Positions 43,946 through 53,151 are shown, numbered from the stretch's first letter. The stretch is 64,000 nt of DNA from Streptomyces sp. sk2.1 (GCF_008120935.1 NZ_RDBO01000020.1:1145274-1209273); one strand, 5' to 3'. Notes: generated from the letters alone by a model not told the origin. A program made the numbers and translations.

Positions 43946-45268
43946 TCAGCGGCGCAGGGCGAGCGAGGCGTGCAGGGAGCGGGCCGACGCGTCGGTGAGG
44001 GCGGCGATCTGGTCGACCAGGACCCGCTTGCGGGCCCGGTCGTCGGGCGCGGCGTCGAACAGGGCCCGGAACTGCGGCTCCAGCCCCTCCGGGGCGCGCG
44101 CGGTCAGTGCGGCGGCCAGCTCGGCGATGACGATCCGCTGGTCGGCGCGGATCGCCTCCTGCTCGGCGCGCTGCATGACGTACAGGTCGGCGACCGCCTT
44201 GAGGACCGCGCATTCGTTGCGGGTCTCGCGGGGGACGACGAGTTCGGCGGCGTACCGGCCGAGGCGGCCCGTGCCGTACGCCTGCCGGGTGCCGCTCTCG
44301 GCGGCGAGGCAGAACCGGCCGATGAGCTGGCTCGTGGCGTCCTTCAGCCGGGCCTGCGCGACGGCGGAGCCGTCGTAGCCGTGCGGCCACCAGTCCTGGT
44401 CGACGAGCCGGTCGAGGGCCTCGGCCAGCTCCTCGGGGTCGGTGTCCGCCGGGACGTAGCGGCCGATGGCGACCGCCCAGATCTCGTCGCGCTCGGGCTC
44501 GGCGCAGAGGCGGCCGGGGTCGATGTGTCCGGCGTGCAGCCCGTCCTCGAAGTCGTGCACGGAGTACGCGACGTCGTCGGACCAGTCCATGACCTGGGCC
44601 TCGAAGCACTTGCGGTTCTCCGGCGCGCCCCTGCGGGCCCATTCGAAGACCGGCAGGTCGTCCTCGTACACCCCGAACTTCGGTGAGCCGGGGTCGGTGG
44701 GGTGCGCGCCGCGCGGCCAGGGGTACTTGGTGGCGGCGTCCAGGGCGGCCCGGGTCAGGTTGAGGCCGACGCTGACCAGTTCGCCGGTCCGGGTGTCGGG
44801 CACGAAGCGCTTGGGTTCGAGCCGGGTCAGCAGCCGCAGCGACTGGGCGTTGCCCTCGAAGCCGCCGCAGTCCGACGCGAAGTCGTTGAGCGCCTGCTCG
44901 CCGTTGTGCCCGAACGGCGGGTGGCCCAGGTCGTGGGCGAGGCAGGCCGTCTCGACGAGGTCGGGGTCGCAGCCGAGCGCGGCCCCGAGCTCGCGGCCGA
45001 CCTGGGCGCATTCGAGGGAGTGGGTGAGCCGGGTCCGCGGGCTGGCGTCCCAGGCGTGGCCGCGGGTGCCGGGGGTGACCACCTGGGTCTTCCCGGCGAG
45101 CCGGCGCAGTGCGGCGGAGTGCAGCACCCGGGCGCGGTCGCGCTGGAAGGCGGTGCGGCCCGGCCGTTTGTCCGGCTCGGTGTCCCAGCGCTCGGCGTCC
45201 GCCGGGCCGTAGGGGGTCGTGCGATGGCCCTGCGTGCCGTCCGTGCCGTGGCCCTGCGTACCGTCCAT
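43946..45268 (-). CDS. dgt: Deoxyguanosinetriphosphate triphosphohydrolase-like protein (dNTPase)
   Basis: A 440-residue HD-superfamily enzyme that splits dNTPs into nucleoside and triphosphate. The metal ligands are in [14 protein letters not shown] (His), [17 protein letters not shown] (His-Asp) and [15 protein letters not shown] (Asp). [21 protein letters not shown] precedes them as in other Dgt proteins. The N-terminus is a direct duplication: MDGTQGHGT followed by DGTQGHRT, encoded by a short DNA repeat, and not part of the fold. ATG 45268 is used; internal starts would remove only that tail. In S. coelicolor dgt also lies near dnaG. Confidence 0.94.
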   Translation of the reverse strand: MDGTQGHGTDGTQGHRTTPYGPADAERWDTEPDKRPGRTAFQRDRARVLHSAALRRLAGKTQVVTPGTRGHAWDASPRTRLTHSLECAQVGRELGAALGCDPDLVETACLAHDLGHPPFGHNGEQALNDFASDCGGFEGNAQSLRLLTRLEPKRFVPDTRTGELVSVGLNLTRAALDAATKYPWPRGAHPTDPGSPKFGVYEDDLPVFEWARRGAPENRKCFEAQVMDWSDDVAYSVHDFEDGLHAGHIDPGRLCAEPERDEIWAVAIGRYVPADTDPEELAEALDRLVDQDWWPHGYDGSAVAQARLKDATSQLIGRFCLAAESGTRQAYGTGRLGRYAAELVVPRETRNECAVLKAVADLYVMQRAEQEAIRADQRIVIAELAAALTARAPEGLEPQFRALFDAAPDDRARKRVLVDQIAALTDASARSLHASLALRR

Positions 45269-45425
45269 GGTTCCGACAGTAGACGGCCGGTCCGGTGAGC
45301 GGGCCCAGGCGGCCGCGCGGGCCGCCCGTCCGAACCCGTCCGCCCGATTCGCAACCCTTTGGGTCCGCCGGTCGTCCGATCAGGTGGGGGCGGCGGCCCC
45401 CGGTACGGAGGAAGAAGGGGCTCCC

Positions 45426-46136
45426 ATGCGGATGAGACGGCCGGGACTGCGGTTGCTCGGGCGGTTGCGGCCGAGATGGCCCCGGACGCGGCGCGGGCAG
45501 CGGCGGGCCGTGCAGGGGGTGATGCTCGCGTGCGTGGCCGGGCTGGCGCCCGCGACCTGGATGTACACCGTCGCCGACGCCCGCGTCAGGACGGTCGCGG
45601 ACGCGCCCGCGCAGCAGGTGGCCGTGGTGTTCGGGGCGGGGTTGTGGCAGGGCAGGCCGTCGCCGTACCTGGCGAACCGGCTGCGGACCGCCGCCGAGCT
45701 GTACCGGGCGGGAAAGGTGAAGGTCGTGCTCGTGACCGGCGACAACAGCCGGAAGGAGTACGACGAGCCGGAGGCCATGCGCACCTTCCTCAGGGAGCGG
45801 GGCGTCCCGGACCGGCGGATCGTGAGCGACTTCGCGGGGTTCGACACCTGGGACTCGTGCGTACGGGCCAAGAAGATCTTCGGGGTCGACCGGGCGGTGC
45901 TGGTGAGCCAGGGGTTCCACATCCGCCGGGCGATCGCGCTGTGCCGGACCGCCGGTATCGACGCGTACGGCGTCGGCGTCGACGCCGTGCACGACGCGAC
46001 CTGGTACTACGGCGGGACGCGGGAGGTGTTCGCGGCGGGGAAGGCGGCGCTGGACGCCGTGTTCGAGCCCGATCCGCACTTCCTGGGGCCGCGGGAGCCC
46101 GGGATCGGGAAGGCGCTGGCGGCGGACGGGGAGTAG
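45426..46136 (+). CDS. SanA/YdcF family (DUF218) membrane-anchored protein
   Basis: A 236-residue protein. A very basic N-terminus (RMRRPGLRLLGRLRPRWPRTRR) leads to a single membrane helix (GVMLACVAGLAPATWM), and the rest should lie outside. DUF218 signs: VAVVFGAGLWQGRPSPYLANRL, KVVLVTGDNSRKEYDEPEAM, SDFAGFDTWDSCVRAKKIF and SQGFHIRRAIALCR. In E. coli, SanA confers vancomycin exclusion at high temperature, and ElyC acts in envelope integrity, so a cell-envelope role is likely. The ATG follows GGAGGAAGAAGGGG. The gene is divergent from dgt across about 160 bp. Confidence 0.9.
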   Translation: MRMRRPGLRLLGRLRPRWPRTRRGQRRAVQGVMLACVAGLAPATWMYTVADARVRTVADAPAQQVAVVFGAGLWQGRPSPYLANRLRTAAELYRAGKVKVVLVTGDNSRKEYDEPEAMRTFLRERGVPDRRIVSDFAGFDTWDSCVRAKKIFGVDRAVLVSQGFHIRRAIALCRTAGIDAYGVGVDAVHDATWYYGGTREVFAAGKAALDAVFEPDPHFLGPREPGIGKALAADGE

Positions 46137-46150
46137 CCCGGCCCGCCGCG

Positions 46151-46190
46151 CCGTCCGTGCCGCCGTCCGCCCGTCCGTGCCGCCGTCCGC
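46151..46190. repeat. 20-bp tandem duplication
   Basis: Two exact copies of CCGTCCGTGCCGCCGTCCGC followed by a partial third (CCGTGCCGCC). In the gap between convergent DUF218 and cutA genes. Confidence 0.85.
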
Positions 46191-46218
46191 CCGTGCCGCC
46201 GCGCCGCCGGCCCCGGCG

Positions 46219-46560
46219 TCACAGGGAGGTGAGCGGGGCGGTCCCGGCCGAGACCCAGGCGAGGTAGCGGGCGCTCCCCCGGAGGATCGGGATCGCGATG
46301 ATCTCCGGGGTCTCGTAGTCGTGCGCGGCCTGGAGGTGGGCCTCCAGTTCGTCGTACCGCTCGGCCGTCGTCTTGAACAGCAGCTGCCACTCCTTCGCCG
46401 TCTCGATGGCGCTCCGCCAGTGGTAGACCGAGGTGACGGGCGCGGAGATCTGCGCGCACGCGGCGAGCCTCGCCTCCACCACGCCCCGGGCCAGGGCCTG
46501 GGCCTTCTCCTCGCTGTCCGTCGTGGTCAGTACGGTCAGCCATGCCGACGTCGTCGTCAC
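46219..46560 (-). CDS. cutA: Divalent cation tolerance protein CutA1
   Basis: A 113-residue CutA1 protein starting with GTG at 46560 (VTTTSAWLTVLTTTDSEE). Typical blocks: VEARLAACAQISAPVTSVYHW, EWQLLFKTTAERYDELEAH and YETPEIIAIPI. CutA1 forms a trimer related to PII proteins and is linked to copper/divalent metal tolerance, mechanism unclear. The upstream open frame continues but CutA homology begins at the GTG, with GAGCCGAG just before. It follows the FMN reductase on the same strand (128 bp gap). Confidence 0.95.
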   Translation of the reverse strand: MTTTSAWLTVLTTTDSEEKAQALARGVVEARLAACAQISAPVTSVYHWRSAIETAKEWQLLFKTTAERYDELEAHLQAAHDYETPEIIAIPILRGSARYLAWVSAGTAPLTSL

Positions 46561-46688
46561 TCTCGGCTCCTCGTGGGTCGGTCGCGGCCGGGCCGCCGCG
46601 GGACGCCCGCCCCTGACCCGATTGTCGTGCGCGAGACGGCCCGGCGCCGCACGACCGGGACGACGGCCCGGCCCGGCGCCGCCCGCGG

Positions 46689-47315
46689 TCAGTGACCGTA
46701 CGGGCGCACGGCCTTGGCGTCGCGCAGCGCGTGCCCCCACCAGACCAGCTGGTCGAGCAGCACCTTGGCCGCCGCGTCGCAGCCCGCCGGGTCCAGGTGC
46801 CTGCCCTCGTCGTCGAACAGGGCGCCCGCGTTGTGGAAGGACACGGTCTCGCGGATGCCGACCGTGTGCAGCTCCGCGAAGACCTGCCGCAGGTGCTCGA
46901 CGGCCCGCAGCCCGCCGGACACCCCGCCGTACGAGACGAACGCGACGGGCTTGGCCTGCCACTCCTCGCGGTGCCAGTCGATGAGGTTCTTCAGCGGGGC
47001 CGGGAAGGAGTGGTTGTACTCGGGGGTGACGACGACGAAGGCGTCGGCCGCCGCCAGCCTCGACGAGACGGCCGCGAGCCGGCCCTGCGCGTCGGCGTCG
47101 AGCCGGTGGGAGAGGGCGACCGGGAGGTCGAGCTCCGCGATGTCGACCACGTCGGTCTCGATGTCGGGGCGGTCCGCGGTGCGGGAGAGGAACCAGTCGG
47201 AGATGACGGGGGCGAACCGCCCCTCGCGGTTGCTGGCGACGATGACCGCGACCTTCAGGGGCGCGGTGGAGCCGGTCGTGGAAACGGTGGACGCGGGTGC
47301 TTCGGTGAGTTCCAT
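46689..47315 (-). CDS. NADPH-dependent FMN reductase (SoxR-regulon type)
   Basis: A 208-residue flavodoxin-fold protein. LKVAVIVASNREGRFAPVISDW (residues 20-41) is the FMN-phosphate loop region, and VVVTPEYNHSFPAPLKNLIDW the FMN-ring motif of the ArsH/ChrR family. Such enzymes reduce FMN, quinones or chromate with NADPH. The promoter carries a SoxR-like box (47333-47346). In S. coelicolor the corresponding reductase SCO2478 is, as I recall, a member of the SoxR regulon induced by redox-active antibiotics. The dgt-to-cutA neighbourhood agrees with this. No SoxR gene is in the window. Confidence 0.9.
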   Translation of the reverse strand: MELTEAPASTVSTTGSTAPLKVAVIVASNREGRFAPVISDWFLSRTADRPDIETDVVDIAELDLPVALSHRLDADAQGRLAAVSSRLAAADAFVVVTPEYNHSFPAPLKNLIDWHREEWQAKPVAFVSYGGVSGGLRAVEHLRQVFAELHTVGIRETVSFHNAGALFDDEGRHLDPAGCDAAAKVLLDQLVWWGHALRDAKAVRPYGH

Positions 47316-47327
47316 GCGAAGAGGCTC

Positions 47328-47351
47328 TTATGTCAACCACGGTTGAGGTCA
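47328..47351 (-). promoter_or_regulatory. SoxR-like box and promoter of the FMN reductase
   Basis: On the minus strand: TTGACC, then TCAACCGTGGTTGA, then CATAAGAG. The perfect inverted repeat TCAACC-AC-GGTTGA (47333-47346) sits between a consensus -35 and a TAAGAG -10 candidate with a 16-bp gap. SoxR sites have this kind of dyad (CCTCAA...TTGAGG) between the promoter boxes; the right half here is TTGACA, not TTGAGG. Confidence 0.6.
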
Positions 47352-47401
47352 AGCCCGTTCGGATCGGGCCCCCGGCCGGGCGCCGGCCCTACGGTGGGAG
47401 C

Positions 47402-48202
47402 ATGACGACTTCCCCGCCCCCGTCCTTTCCGTACGCCGAGTTCGACGGGCGTCCGGCCACCGAGGAGGACCTTCGGATTCCGGCCTTCCTCGGCTACGGC
47501 CATTTCACCGCCATGCAGGTCAGGGACGGGAAGGCGCGCGGTCTCGCGCTGCATCTGGCCCGACTGGACGCCGCGAACCGGGAGTTGTTCGAGCGTCCGC
47601 TGGAGGGGGAGCGGGTCCGCGGGCTGGTCCGGCACGCGCTGGAGGGTGCCGGGGTGCGGGACGCCTCGGTCCGGGTGCACGGCTTCCTGCCCCCGGGCGA
47701 TACGGAGACCACCGTCATGGTGACGGTGCGCGGGCCGGCCCGGAAGTCCGCCGAACCGCACTCCTTGATGTCCGTCCCGTACGTCCGCACCGTGCCGCAC
47801 ATCAAGCGTCCCGGGGAGTTCGGCCAGACGTACTACGCGCGGCTGGCCGCGCGTGCCGGTTTCGACGAGGCCCTGCTGACCGCGCCGGACGGCACGGTGA
47901 CGGAGGGGGCGATCACCAACATCGGTTTCTGGGACGGCACTTCGGTGGTCTGGCCCGACGCCCCGTGCCTGATCGGCATCACCATGGCGCTGCTGGAACG
48001 GGACCTGCCCGGTGCGGGGCTGGGGTCCGCACGGCGTCCGGTGACGCTGGACGGGCTGGGCGCGTTCCGGTCGGCGTTCCTCACCAACTCGCAGGGCATC
48101 GCGCCGGTCCGGCGGATCGACGGCGCGGAGTTCGCGGTGGACGAGGAGCTGATGGCACGGATCGGGCGGGTGTACGACGCGGTGCCCCGGGACACGATCT
48201 GA
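47402..48202 (+). CDS. Aminotransferase class IV family protein
   Basis: A 266-residue PLP-dependent fold type IV protein (branched-chain aminotransferase/ADC lyase group). Visible: ARLDAANRELF near the start, KRPGEFGQTYYARLAA containing the likely PLP lysine region, DEALLTAPDGTVTEGAITNIGFW (the conserved EG.. TN segment, PLP-phosphate site) and PCLIGITMALL. It could be a 4-amino-4-deoxychorismate lyase or a D-amino-acid transaminase; sequence alone does not say. ATG 47402 is chosen, with GGTGGGAGC just upstream. It diverges from the FMN reductase, with the SoxR-like box between. Confidence 0.88.
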   Translation: MTTSPPPSFPYAEFDGRPATEEDLRIPAFLGYGHFTAMQVRDGKARGLALHLARLDAANRELFERPLEGERVRGLVRHALEGAGVRDASVRVHGFLPPGDTETTVMVTVRGPARKSAEPHSLMSVPYVRTVPHIKRPGEFGQTYYARLAARAGFDEALLTAPDGTVTEGAITNIGFWDGTSVVWPDAPCLIGITMALLERDLPGAGLGSARRPVTLDGLGAFRSAFLTNSQGIAPVRRIDGAEFAVDEELMARIGRVYDAVPRDTI

Positions 48203-48300
48203 CGTTCCGGGGGCGGCCCGGGGCGGCTCCGGGCGGTCCAGAACGGCTCCGGGCGGTCCGGAGAGGTCCGGAAAGGTCCGGCGCCGTCCGGTGCCGTCGG

Positions 48301-48332
48301 TCCCGGGGCGGTCGGGTGGGACCGCCCCGGGA
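48301..48332. terminator. Terminator between aminotransferase and oligopeptide operon
   Basis: A perfect stem of at least 12 bp, TCCCGGGGCGGT with its complement, and a loop of about eight, between the convergent stop codons. It is preceded by several short repeats of GGTCCGG (48230-48290). Confidence 0.75.
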
Positions 48333-48347
48333 CCGGGTATGTGCGGG

Positions 48348-50024
48348 CTACTTCTCCCAGCCGATCGTCTCCGGCAGCGGGCTGTGGAAGATCGTGGCGC
48401 CGACGTTGGCGAGGCCCTTCTTCACGCTGTAGGTCGACGGACCGCTGAACAGCGGCAGGAAGGCGTACTGCTGGAGCGCCTTCCGCTCGACCTCGTTGGC
48501 CGCCGCGATCTGCTCGTCGAGGTCCGCGATGTCGGCGGTGGCGCGGATCTCCTCGTCCAGGGCCGGGGTGCCGGAGCCGGTGATGTTGGAGTCGCGGTCC
48601 GAGCAGTAGAAGTCGCACAGGTAGCGGGCGCCGAACGGGTCCATGGAGCGGTTCCCCGACAGGAAGAGGTCGAACCTGCGCTCGCTGAGGACCTCGGAGA
48701 AGTCCGCGGGGTCGGCCTTCTTGATGACGAGTTCGACGCCGACCGGCTTCAGCATCGCGGTGAAGGCACCGGCGACGGCCTTGTCCAGCGGATCGTCGCC
48801 GAGGATCGTGTACCCGACCTGGAGCCGCTTGCCGTCCTTGGCCCGGATGCCGTCGCCGCCGGGCTTCCAGCCGGCCGCGTCGAGGGTCTTCTTCGCCTCG
48901 TCCGGCGAGTGCTTCAGCACGGCCGCGACGTTGTCCCGGTAGCCCTTCTGGAAGCTGTACAGGATCGCCGAACCGGGCAGCGGCTCCTTGTGGTCCAGCC
49001 CCTGGAACTGGATCTTCGCGATCTGGGAGCGGTCGATGCTCTGCTGGATGGCCTTGCGGACGGCCTTGTCCGAGAGGTTCGCCGACTTGGTGTTGAAGTG
49101 GAGCGAGTACTCGAAGGGGCTGCCGCCGCTGCGGATCTCGGTCCCCTTGAGCCCCTTGACCTGCTTGAGGCTCTCCGCGTCGACGGCCGAGGTGTAGTCG
49201 AGCTGGCCGTTCTTGAAGGCGTTGACCGCGGCGGTCGACTCCAGGTTGACGTAGACGCGCTTGTCGAGCTTGCCCTTCTTGCCCCACCACTTCGGGTTGC
49301 GGACGAAGGTGATGCCGCCCGAGTGGGTGTCCCACTTGCCGACGGTGTACGGGCCCGCGCCCCATTCCGGGTGGGCCTTCTTGACGTACGCCTTGTTGAA
49401 GTTGGCGACGGTGGCCGCCTTCGGGTGCAGGAAGGTGGTGAACAGGGTCGTCCAGGCGGCGTTGACGCCCTTGAACTCGATGACGGCCTGCTTGGCGTCC
49501 GCGCCCTCGTGGACCGAGGTGATCTGGTCGTAGCCGTCGGTGGACGAGGCGTCGTACCCCTTGTCCGAGCCGTTGTTGGCCTTCCAGGTGGCCTCGATGG
49601 CGGTCCAGTCGATCGGGGTGCCGTCGTTGAAGGCGGCCTTCTCGTTGATGGTCAGCGTGACCGTCTGCCGGCCGCCCTCGACGGAGACCTTCACGTCGCT
49701 GTAGTAGTCCGGGTTGTACTGCACCTCTCCGGTGGGCGAGTACGTGATCGCGTCGGCGTTGTACCAGGCCCAGATCCGGGCGGCGGTCAGGGTGGCGTTG
49801 ACGTTGAACGGGTTGCCCTGGTCGTCGAAGGTCCCGGCGGTGGTGTAGGTGCCGCCGTCCTTGATCCGTTCGTACGGCACCGGGTTGTAGTCGGCCGCGG
49901 CCGACGCGGTCTTCGGGGTGCCCTTCGCCGGGTCCGTCGCGTCCTTCCCGGAGGAGCCGCACGCGGTGGCGGCGACCGAGACGGCGGCGACGAGGGCGAT
50001 GGGCAGGGCGAGTCTTGCGCGCAT
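48348..50024 (-). CDS. ABC transporter substrate-binding lipoprotein, peptide family 5
   Basis: A 558-residue extracellular solute-binding protein. The signal peptide ends in the lipobox ATACGSSG, with the lipidated Cys at residue 22. Family-5 blocks: YNPDYYSDVKVSVEGGRQ, INEKAAFNDGTPIDWTAIEATW, HPEWGAGPYTVGKWD, FVRNPKWWGKKG, DKAVRKAIQQSIDR and the C-terminal QQYAFLPLFSGPSTYSVK. It binds oligopeptides or similar ligands and hands them to the permease. It is the last gene of a B-C-DF-A operon, 91 bp after the ATPase gene, and starts MRARLALPIALVAAV at 50024. Confidence 0.93.
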   Translation of the reverse strand: MRARLALPIALVAAVSVAATACGSSGKDATDPAKGTPKTASAAADYNPVPYERIKDGGTYTTAGTFDDQGNPFNVNATLTAARIWAWYNADAITYSPTGEVQYNPDYYSDVKVSVEGGRQTVTLTINEKAAFNDGTPIDWTAIEATWKANNGSDKGYDASSTDGYDQITSVHEGADAKQAVIEFKGVNAAWTTLFTTFLHPKAATVANFNKAYVKKAHPEWGAGPYTVGKWDTHSGGITFVRNPKWWGKKGKLDKRVYVNLESTAAVNAFKNGQLDYTSAVDAESLKQVKGLKGTEIRSGGSPFEYSLHFNTKSANLSDKAVRKAIQQSIDRSQIAKIQFQGLDHKEPLPGSAILYSFQKGYRDNVAAVLKHSPDEAKKTLDAAGWKPGGDGIRAKDGKRLQVGYTILGDDPLDKAVAGAFTAMLKPVGVELVIKKADPADFSEVLSERRFDLFLSGNRSMDPFGARYLCDFYCSDRDSNITGSGTPALDEEIRATADIADLDEQIAAANEVERKALQQYAFLPLFSGPSTYSVKKGLANVGATIFHSPLPETIGWEK

Positions 50025-50115
50025 GGCGGAGGGGTTCTTTCTGGTTCGGTGATACGGGGGACGAGCCGTGTTCGCGGGCGGGGCCGGGGCGGCGCCCGGC
50101 GTGCCGCGGGCCGGG

Positions 50116-52221
50116 TCAGACGGCGTGACAGGCGTACCGGTGGCCGGGCCGGCCGGCCACCGCCGTCGGCGCGGGGCGTTCCGTGCGACAGCGTTCGCGC
50201 ACGTCCTCGGCGGCGAGGCGGTACAGCGGACAGCGGTCGACGAAGACGCAGCCCGCGGGCGGGCGGGCGGCGCTCGGCTGTTCGCCCCGCAGCACGACGC
50301 GTTCGCGGGTGCGTTCCCGCCGCGGGTCGGGCACCGGGATCGCCGACAGCAGTGCCCGGGTGTAGGGGTGCTTCGGGTCGGAGAAGAGCGCTTCCGTCTC
50401 CCCGGTCTCGACGATCTGCCCCAGGTACATCACCGCGATGCGGTCGGAGACGTACCGGACCACGGCCAGGTCGTGGGCGACCACGAGGTAGGCGAGCCCG
50501 AGTTCGCGCTTGAGCCGGGCCAGCAGGTTGATCACCCCGGCCTGCACCGACACGTCCAGGGCCGAGAGCGGTTCGTCCAGGGCGAGCAGTTTCGGCTCGG
50601 TGGCCAGGGCCCTGGCGATGCCGATCCGCTGGCGCTGGCCGCCGGAGAGCGCGGCCGGGAAGCGGTCGGCCACCGAGGCGTCCAGGCCGACCAGGGCGAG
50701 CAGTTCGTGGACGCGGGAGCGGATCGACTCGCGGTCCCGCCCGATGGCCCGCAGGGGTTCGGCGAGCAGTTGGAAGACGGGCAGCCTCGGGTTCAGGGCC
50801 CCCATCGGGTCCTGCATGACGATCTGCGCGTCCCGCCGCAGCTCCCGGGCCCGCGCGGTGGCGCCGACCGTCGCGACGTCGGTGCCGTCGACCTCGATCC
50901 GGCCGCCCTCGGGCCGCTTCAGCCGGAGAACCTCCAGCAGGGTGGTGGTCTTGCCACTGCCCGACTCCCCCACCAGCCCCAGGGTCTCCCCGGCGCGCAG
51001 CTCGAAGCTCACCCGGTCGACGGCGTGCAGCGTGCCGACCCGGCGCTTGAGGACGGCGCCCTTGGTGACCGGGAAGGTCTTGACCAGGTCCTCGACCTTG
51101 AGCACCACGTCGCCGGTGGCCCGCTCCCCCGGTCCGTCCGGCGAGTCGGTGGGCGGGTCGGCCGGTCCGGTGTCCCCGGTGGGGTCCAGGGTTCCGTCGG
51201 CGATCTCGTCCGCGCGCAGGCAGGCCACGTGGCCGTGCCCGGTGATCTCGCGCAGTTCGGGCTCGTCGGCCCGGCAGTCGTCGCGGGCGACGGCGCAGCG
51301 GCTCGCGAAGGGGCAGCCGGCCGGGAGGTCCACCGGGGCGGGCGGTTCCCCGCCGATCGGGACGAGGGGCCGGTGGACGCCACTGTCGACGGTGGGCACG
51401 GCGGCGAGCAGCCGCGCGGTGTACGGCATCGTGGGCCGGCGGAACAGCTCGTCGACGCCCGCCCGTTCCACGATCCGGCCCGCGTACATGACGGCGACGT
51501 CGTCCGCGTGCCCGGCGACGACCCCGAGGTCGTGCGTGATGAGGACGAGTCCGGCCCCGGTCTCCTTCTGCGCCAGCCGCAGGACGTCCAGGATCTGGGC
51601 CTGCACGGTGACGTCGAGGGCGGTGGTGGGCTCGTCCGCGACGAGGACGGACGGCCGGTTGGCGATGGCCAGCGCGATGACGACGCGCTGGCGCATGCCG
51701 CCGGAGAACTCGTGCGGGAACGACTTGGCCCGGCTCCTCGGGTCGGGGATGCCGACCAGGTCGAGGAGTTCGACGGCCTGTTCCCGGGCGGCCCGTTTCG
51801 TCAGGTCGCGGTGGACCCGCAGGGCGTCGGAGAGCAGCCTGCCCACGGAGAAGATCGGGGTGAGCGCGGACAGCGGGTCCTGGAAGACCATGCCGATGGA
51901 GTCGCCCCGTATCCCGGAGAGTTCCCTGTCGTCGAGGCCGATCAGGTCGCGGCCGTCGAGCAGCACCCGGCCCTGCACCTCGGCGGAGGGCGGCAGCAGG
52001 CCCATGACGGCCATCGCGGTGGCCGATTTGCCCGAGCCGGACTCGCCGACGATGCCGAGGGTCCGGCCCGGCAGGAGGTCGAAGCCGATGCCGCGCACCG
52101 CCTCGACGGGTCCGGCCTCCGAGGGGAAGGAGACCCGCAGGTCCCGGACCGAGAGCACGGGGGCGGGGCCGGTGGGAGCCGGGGCGCCGGGGCGGGGTGT
52201 CGTCGTGGTGGTGGTCATCAT
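50116..52221 (-). CDS. Fused double-ATPase of peptide ABC importer (DppD-DppF type)
   Basis: About 701 residues carrying two complete ATPase domains in one chain. Domain 1: Walker A VGESGSGKSA (~residue 50), signature FSGGMRQRV, Walker B VADEPTTALD. Domain 2: Walker A VGESGSGKTT (~440), signature LSGGQRQRIG, Walker B LALDEPLSALD. Each domain ends in the oligopeptide-transporter C-terminal region with the cysteine cluster of Opp/Dpp proteins (CPFASRCAVARDDC and CVFVDRCPLYRL...ERC). A Thr-rich N-terminus MMTTTTTTPRPG precedes. It powers peptide uptake. The start ATGATG overlaps the stop of the permease gene, giving translational coupling. Confidence 0.93.
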   Translation of the reverse strand: MMTTTTTTPRPGAPAPTGPAPVLSVRDLRVSFPSEAGPVEAVRGIGFDLLPGRTLGIVGESGSGKSATAMAVMGLLPPSAEVQGRVLLDGRDLIGLDDRELSGIRGDSIGMVFQDPLSALTPIFSVGRLLSDALRVHRDLTKRAAREQAVELLDLVGIPDPRSRAKSFPHEFSGGMRQRVVIALAIANRPSVLVADEPTTALDVTVQAQILDVLRLAQKETGAGLVLITHDLGVVAGHADDVAVMYAGRIVERAGVDELFRRPTMPYTARLLAAVPTVDSGVHRPLVPIGGEPPAPVDLPAGCPFASRCAVARDDCRADEPELREITGHGHVACLRADEIADGTLDPTGDTGPADPPTDSPDGPGERATGDVVLKVEDLVKTFPVTKGAVLKRRVGTLHAVDRVSFELRAGETLGLVGESGSGKTTTLLEVLRLKRPEGGRIEVDGTDVATVGATARARELRRDAQIVMQDPMGALNPRLPVFQLLAEPLRAIGRDRESIRSRVHELLALVGLDASVADRFPAALSGGQRQRIGIARALATEPKLLALDEPLSALDVSVQAGVINLLARLKRELGLAYLVVAHDLAVVRYVSDRIAVMYLGQIVETGETEALFSDPKHPYTRALLSAIPVPDPRRERTRERVVLRGEQPSAARPPAGCVFVDRCPLYRLAAEDVRERCRTERPAPTAVAGRPGHRYACHAV

Positions 52222-53150
52222 CGGCCTCCTGCCGCTCCGGTCACGGACGTGGGGTCGAGGGCGTCGCGCAGGCCGTCGCCGACGAAGGTCATCGAGACGG
52301 TGAGCAGGACGACCAGTCCCGCGGGGAAGGCGAAGAGCCACGGGGCGCTGGTGACGGTGCCCGCCCCGTCCGCGAGCATCGTGCCGAGGGAGACGTCCGG
52401 GGTCTGGACGCCGAACCCCAGGAAGGACAGGGCGGTTTCGCCGAGCACGGTCGCGACGACGCCGAGCGTCAGGTTGACGATCAGCAGCGAGCCGAGGTTG
52501 GGGATGATGTGGCGCAGGATGATGCGCGGCGCGCCGATGCCCATGAACTCGGCGGCCTTCACGTAGTCCCGTTCCCGCAGCGAGGTCGCGAGGGACCAGA
52601 CGACCCGCGCGGTGGACATCCAGCCGAACGCCGTGAGCACGACGACGAGGACCCGCCAGTCGCCGGCGAGGCGGTGGGAGACCAGGGCGAGGATGAGGAA
52701 CGAGGGGACGACCAGCAGGAAGTGGATGACGGCGAGGACCGTCTTCTCCACCCGGCCGCCGAAGTACGCGGCGCTGGAGCCGATGACCGCGGCGACGACG
52801 ACGGTCAGGACGGAGACGCTCACGGCGATCGCCAGGGAGCGCCGCAGTCCGTGCACGGCGGAGGCGTAGACGTCGTTGCCGCCCTGGTTGGTGCCGAACC
52901 AGTGGGTGCCGCTCGGTGGCCGGGTGAGCGCGGCGAAGTCGGCGTCGGAGTGGGTGTAGGGGGTGAGCAGGCCGCCGAACACGCTGAACAGCACCAGCAG
53001 CACGAAGATCACCACCCCCGCCGCGGCGAGGCGGTTGCGCAGGAAGCGTCGCAGGTAGAGCCGGCCGAGGCCGAGTCGGGGCGCGTCCTTCGCCGCGGCC
53101 GACGGCGCGTTCGCGGCCGGTGACGCTTCGGTTCCGATGTCCGTGGCCAC
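52218..53150 (-). CDS. Peptide ABC transporter permease (DppC type)
   Basis: A 310-residue membrane protein with six likely helices and an N-terminal OppC_N segment (RRFLRNRLAAAGVVIFVLLV). HWFGTNQGGNDVYASAVHGLR is the typical DppC start of the transport domain. The EAA-type loop is RERDYVKAAEFMGIGAPRIILRHIIPN, followed by GETALSFLGFGVQTPDVSLG. It pairs with the DppB-type permease just upstream, GTG 53150 being one base after that stop. It overlaps the ATPase gene. Confidence 0.94.
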   Translation of the reverse strand: MATDIGTEASPAANAPSAAAKDAPRLGLGRLYLRRFLRNRLAAAGVVIFVLLVLFSVFGGLLTPYTHSDADFAALTRPPSGTHWFGTNQGGNDVYASAVHGLRRSLAIAVSVSVLTVVVAAVIGSSAAYFGGRVEKTVLAVIHFLLVVPSFLILALVSHRLAGDWRVLVVVLTAFGWMSTARVVWSLATSLRERDYVKAAEFMGIGAPRIILRHIIPNLGSLLIVNLTLGVVATVLGETALSFLGFGVQTPDVSLGTMLADGAGTVTSAPWLFAFPAGLVVLLTVSMTFVGDGLRDALDPTSVTGAAGGR

Positions 53151-53151
53151 G

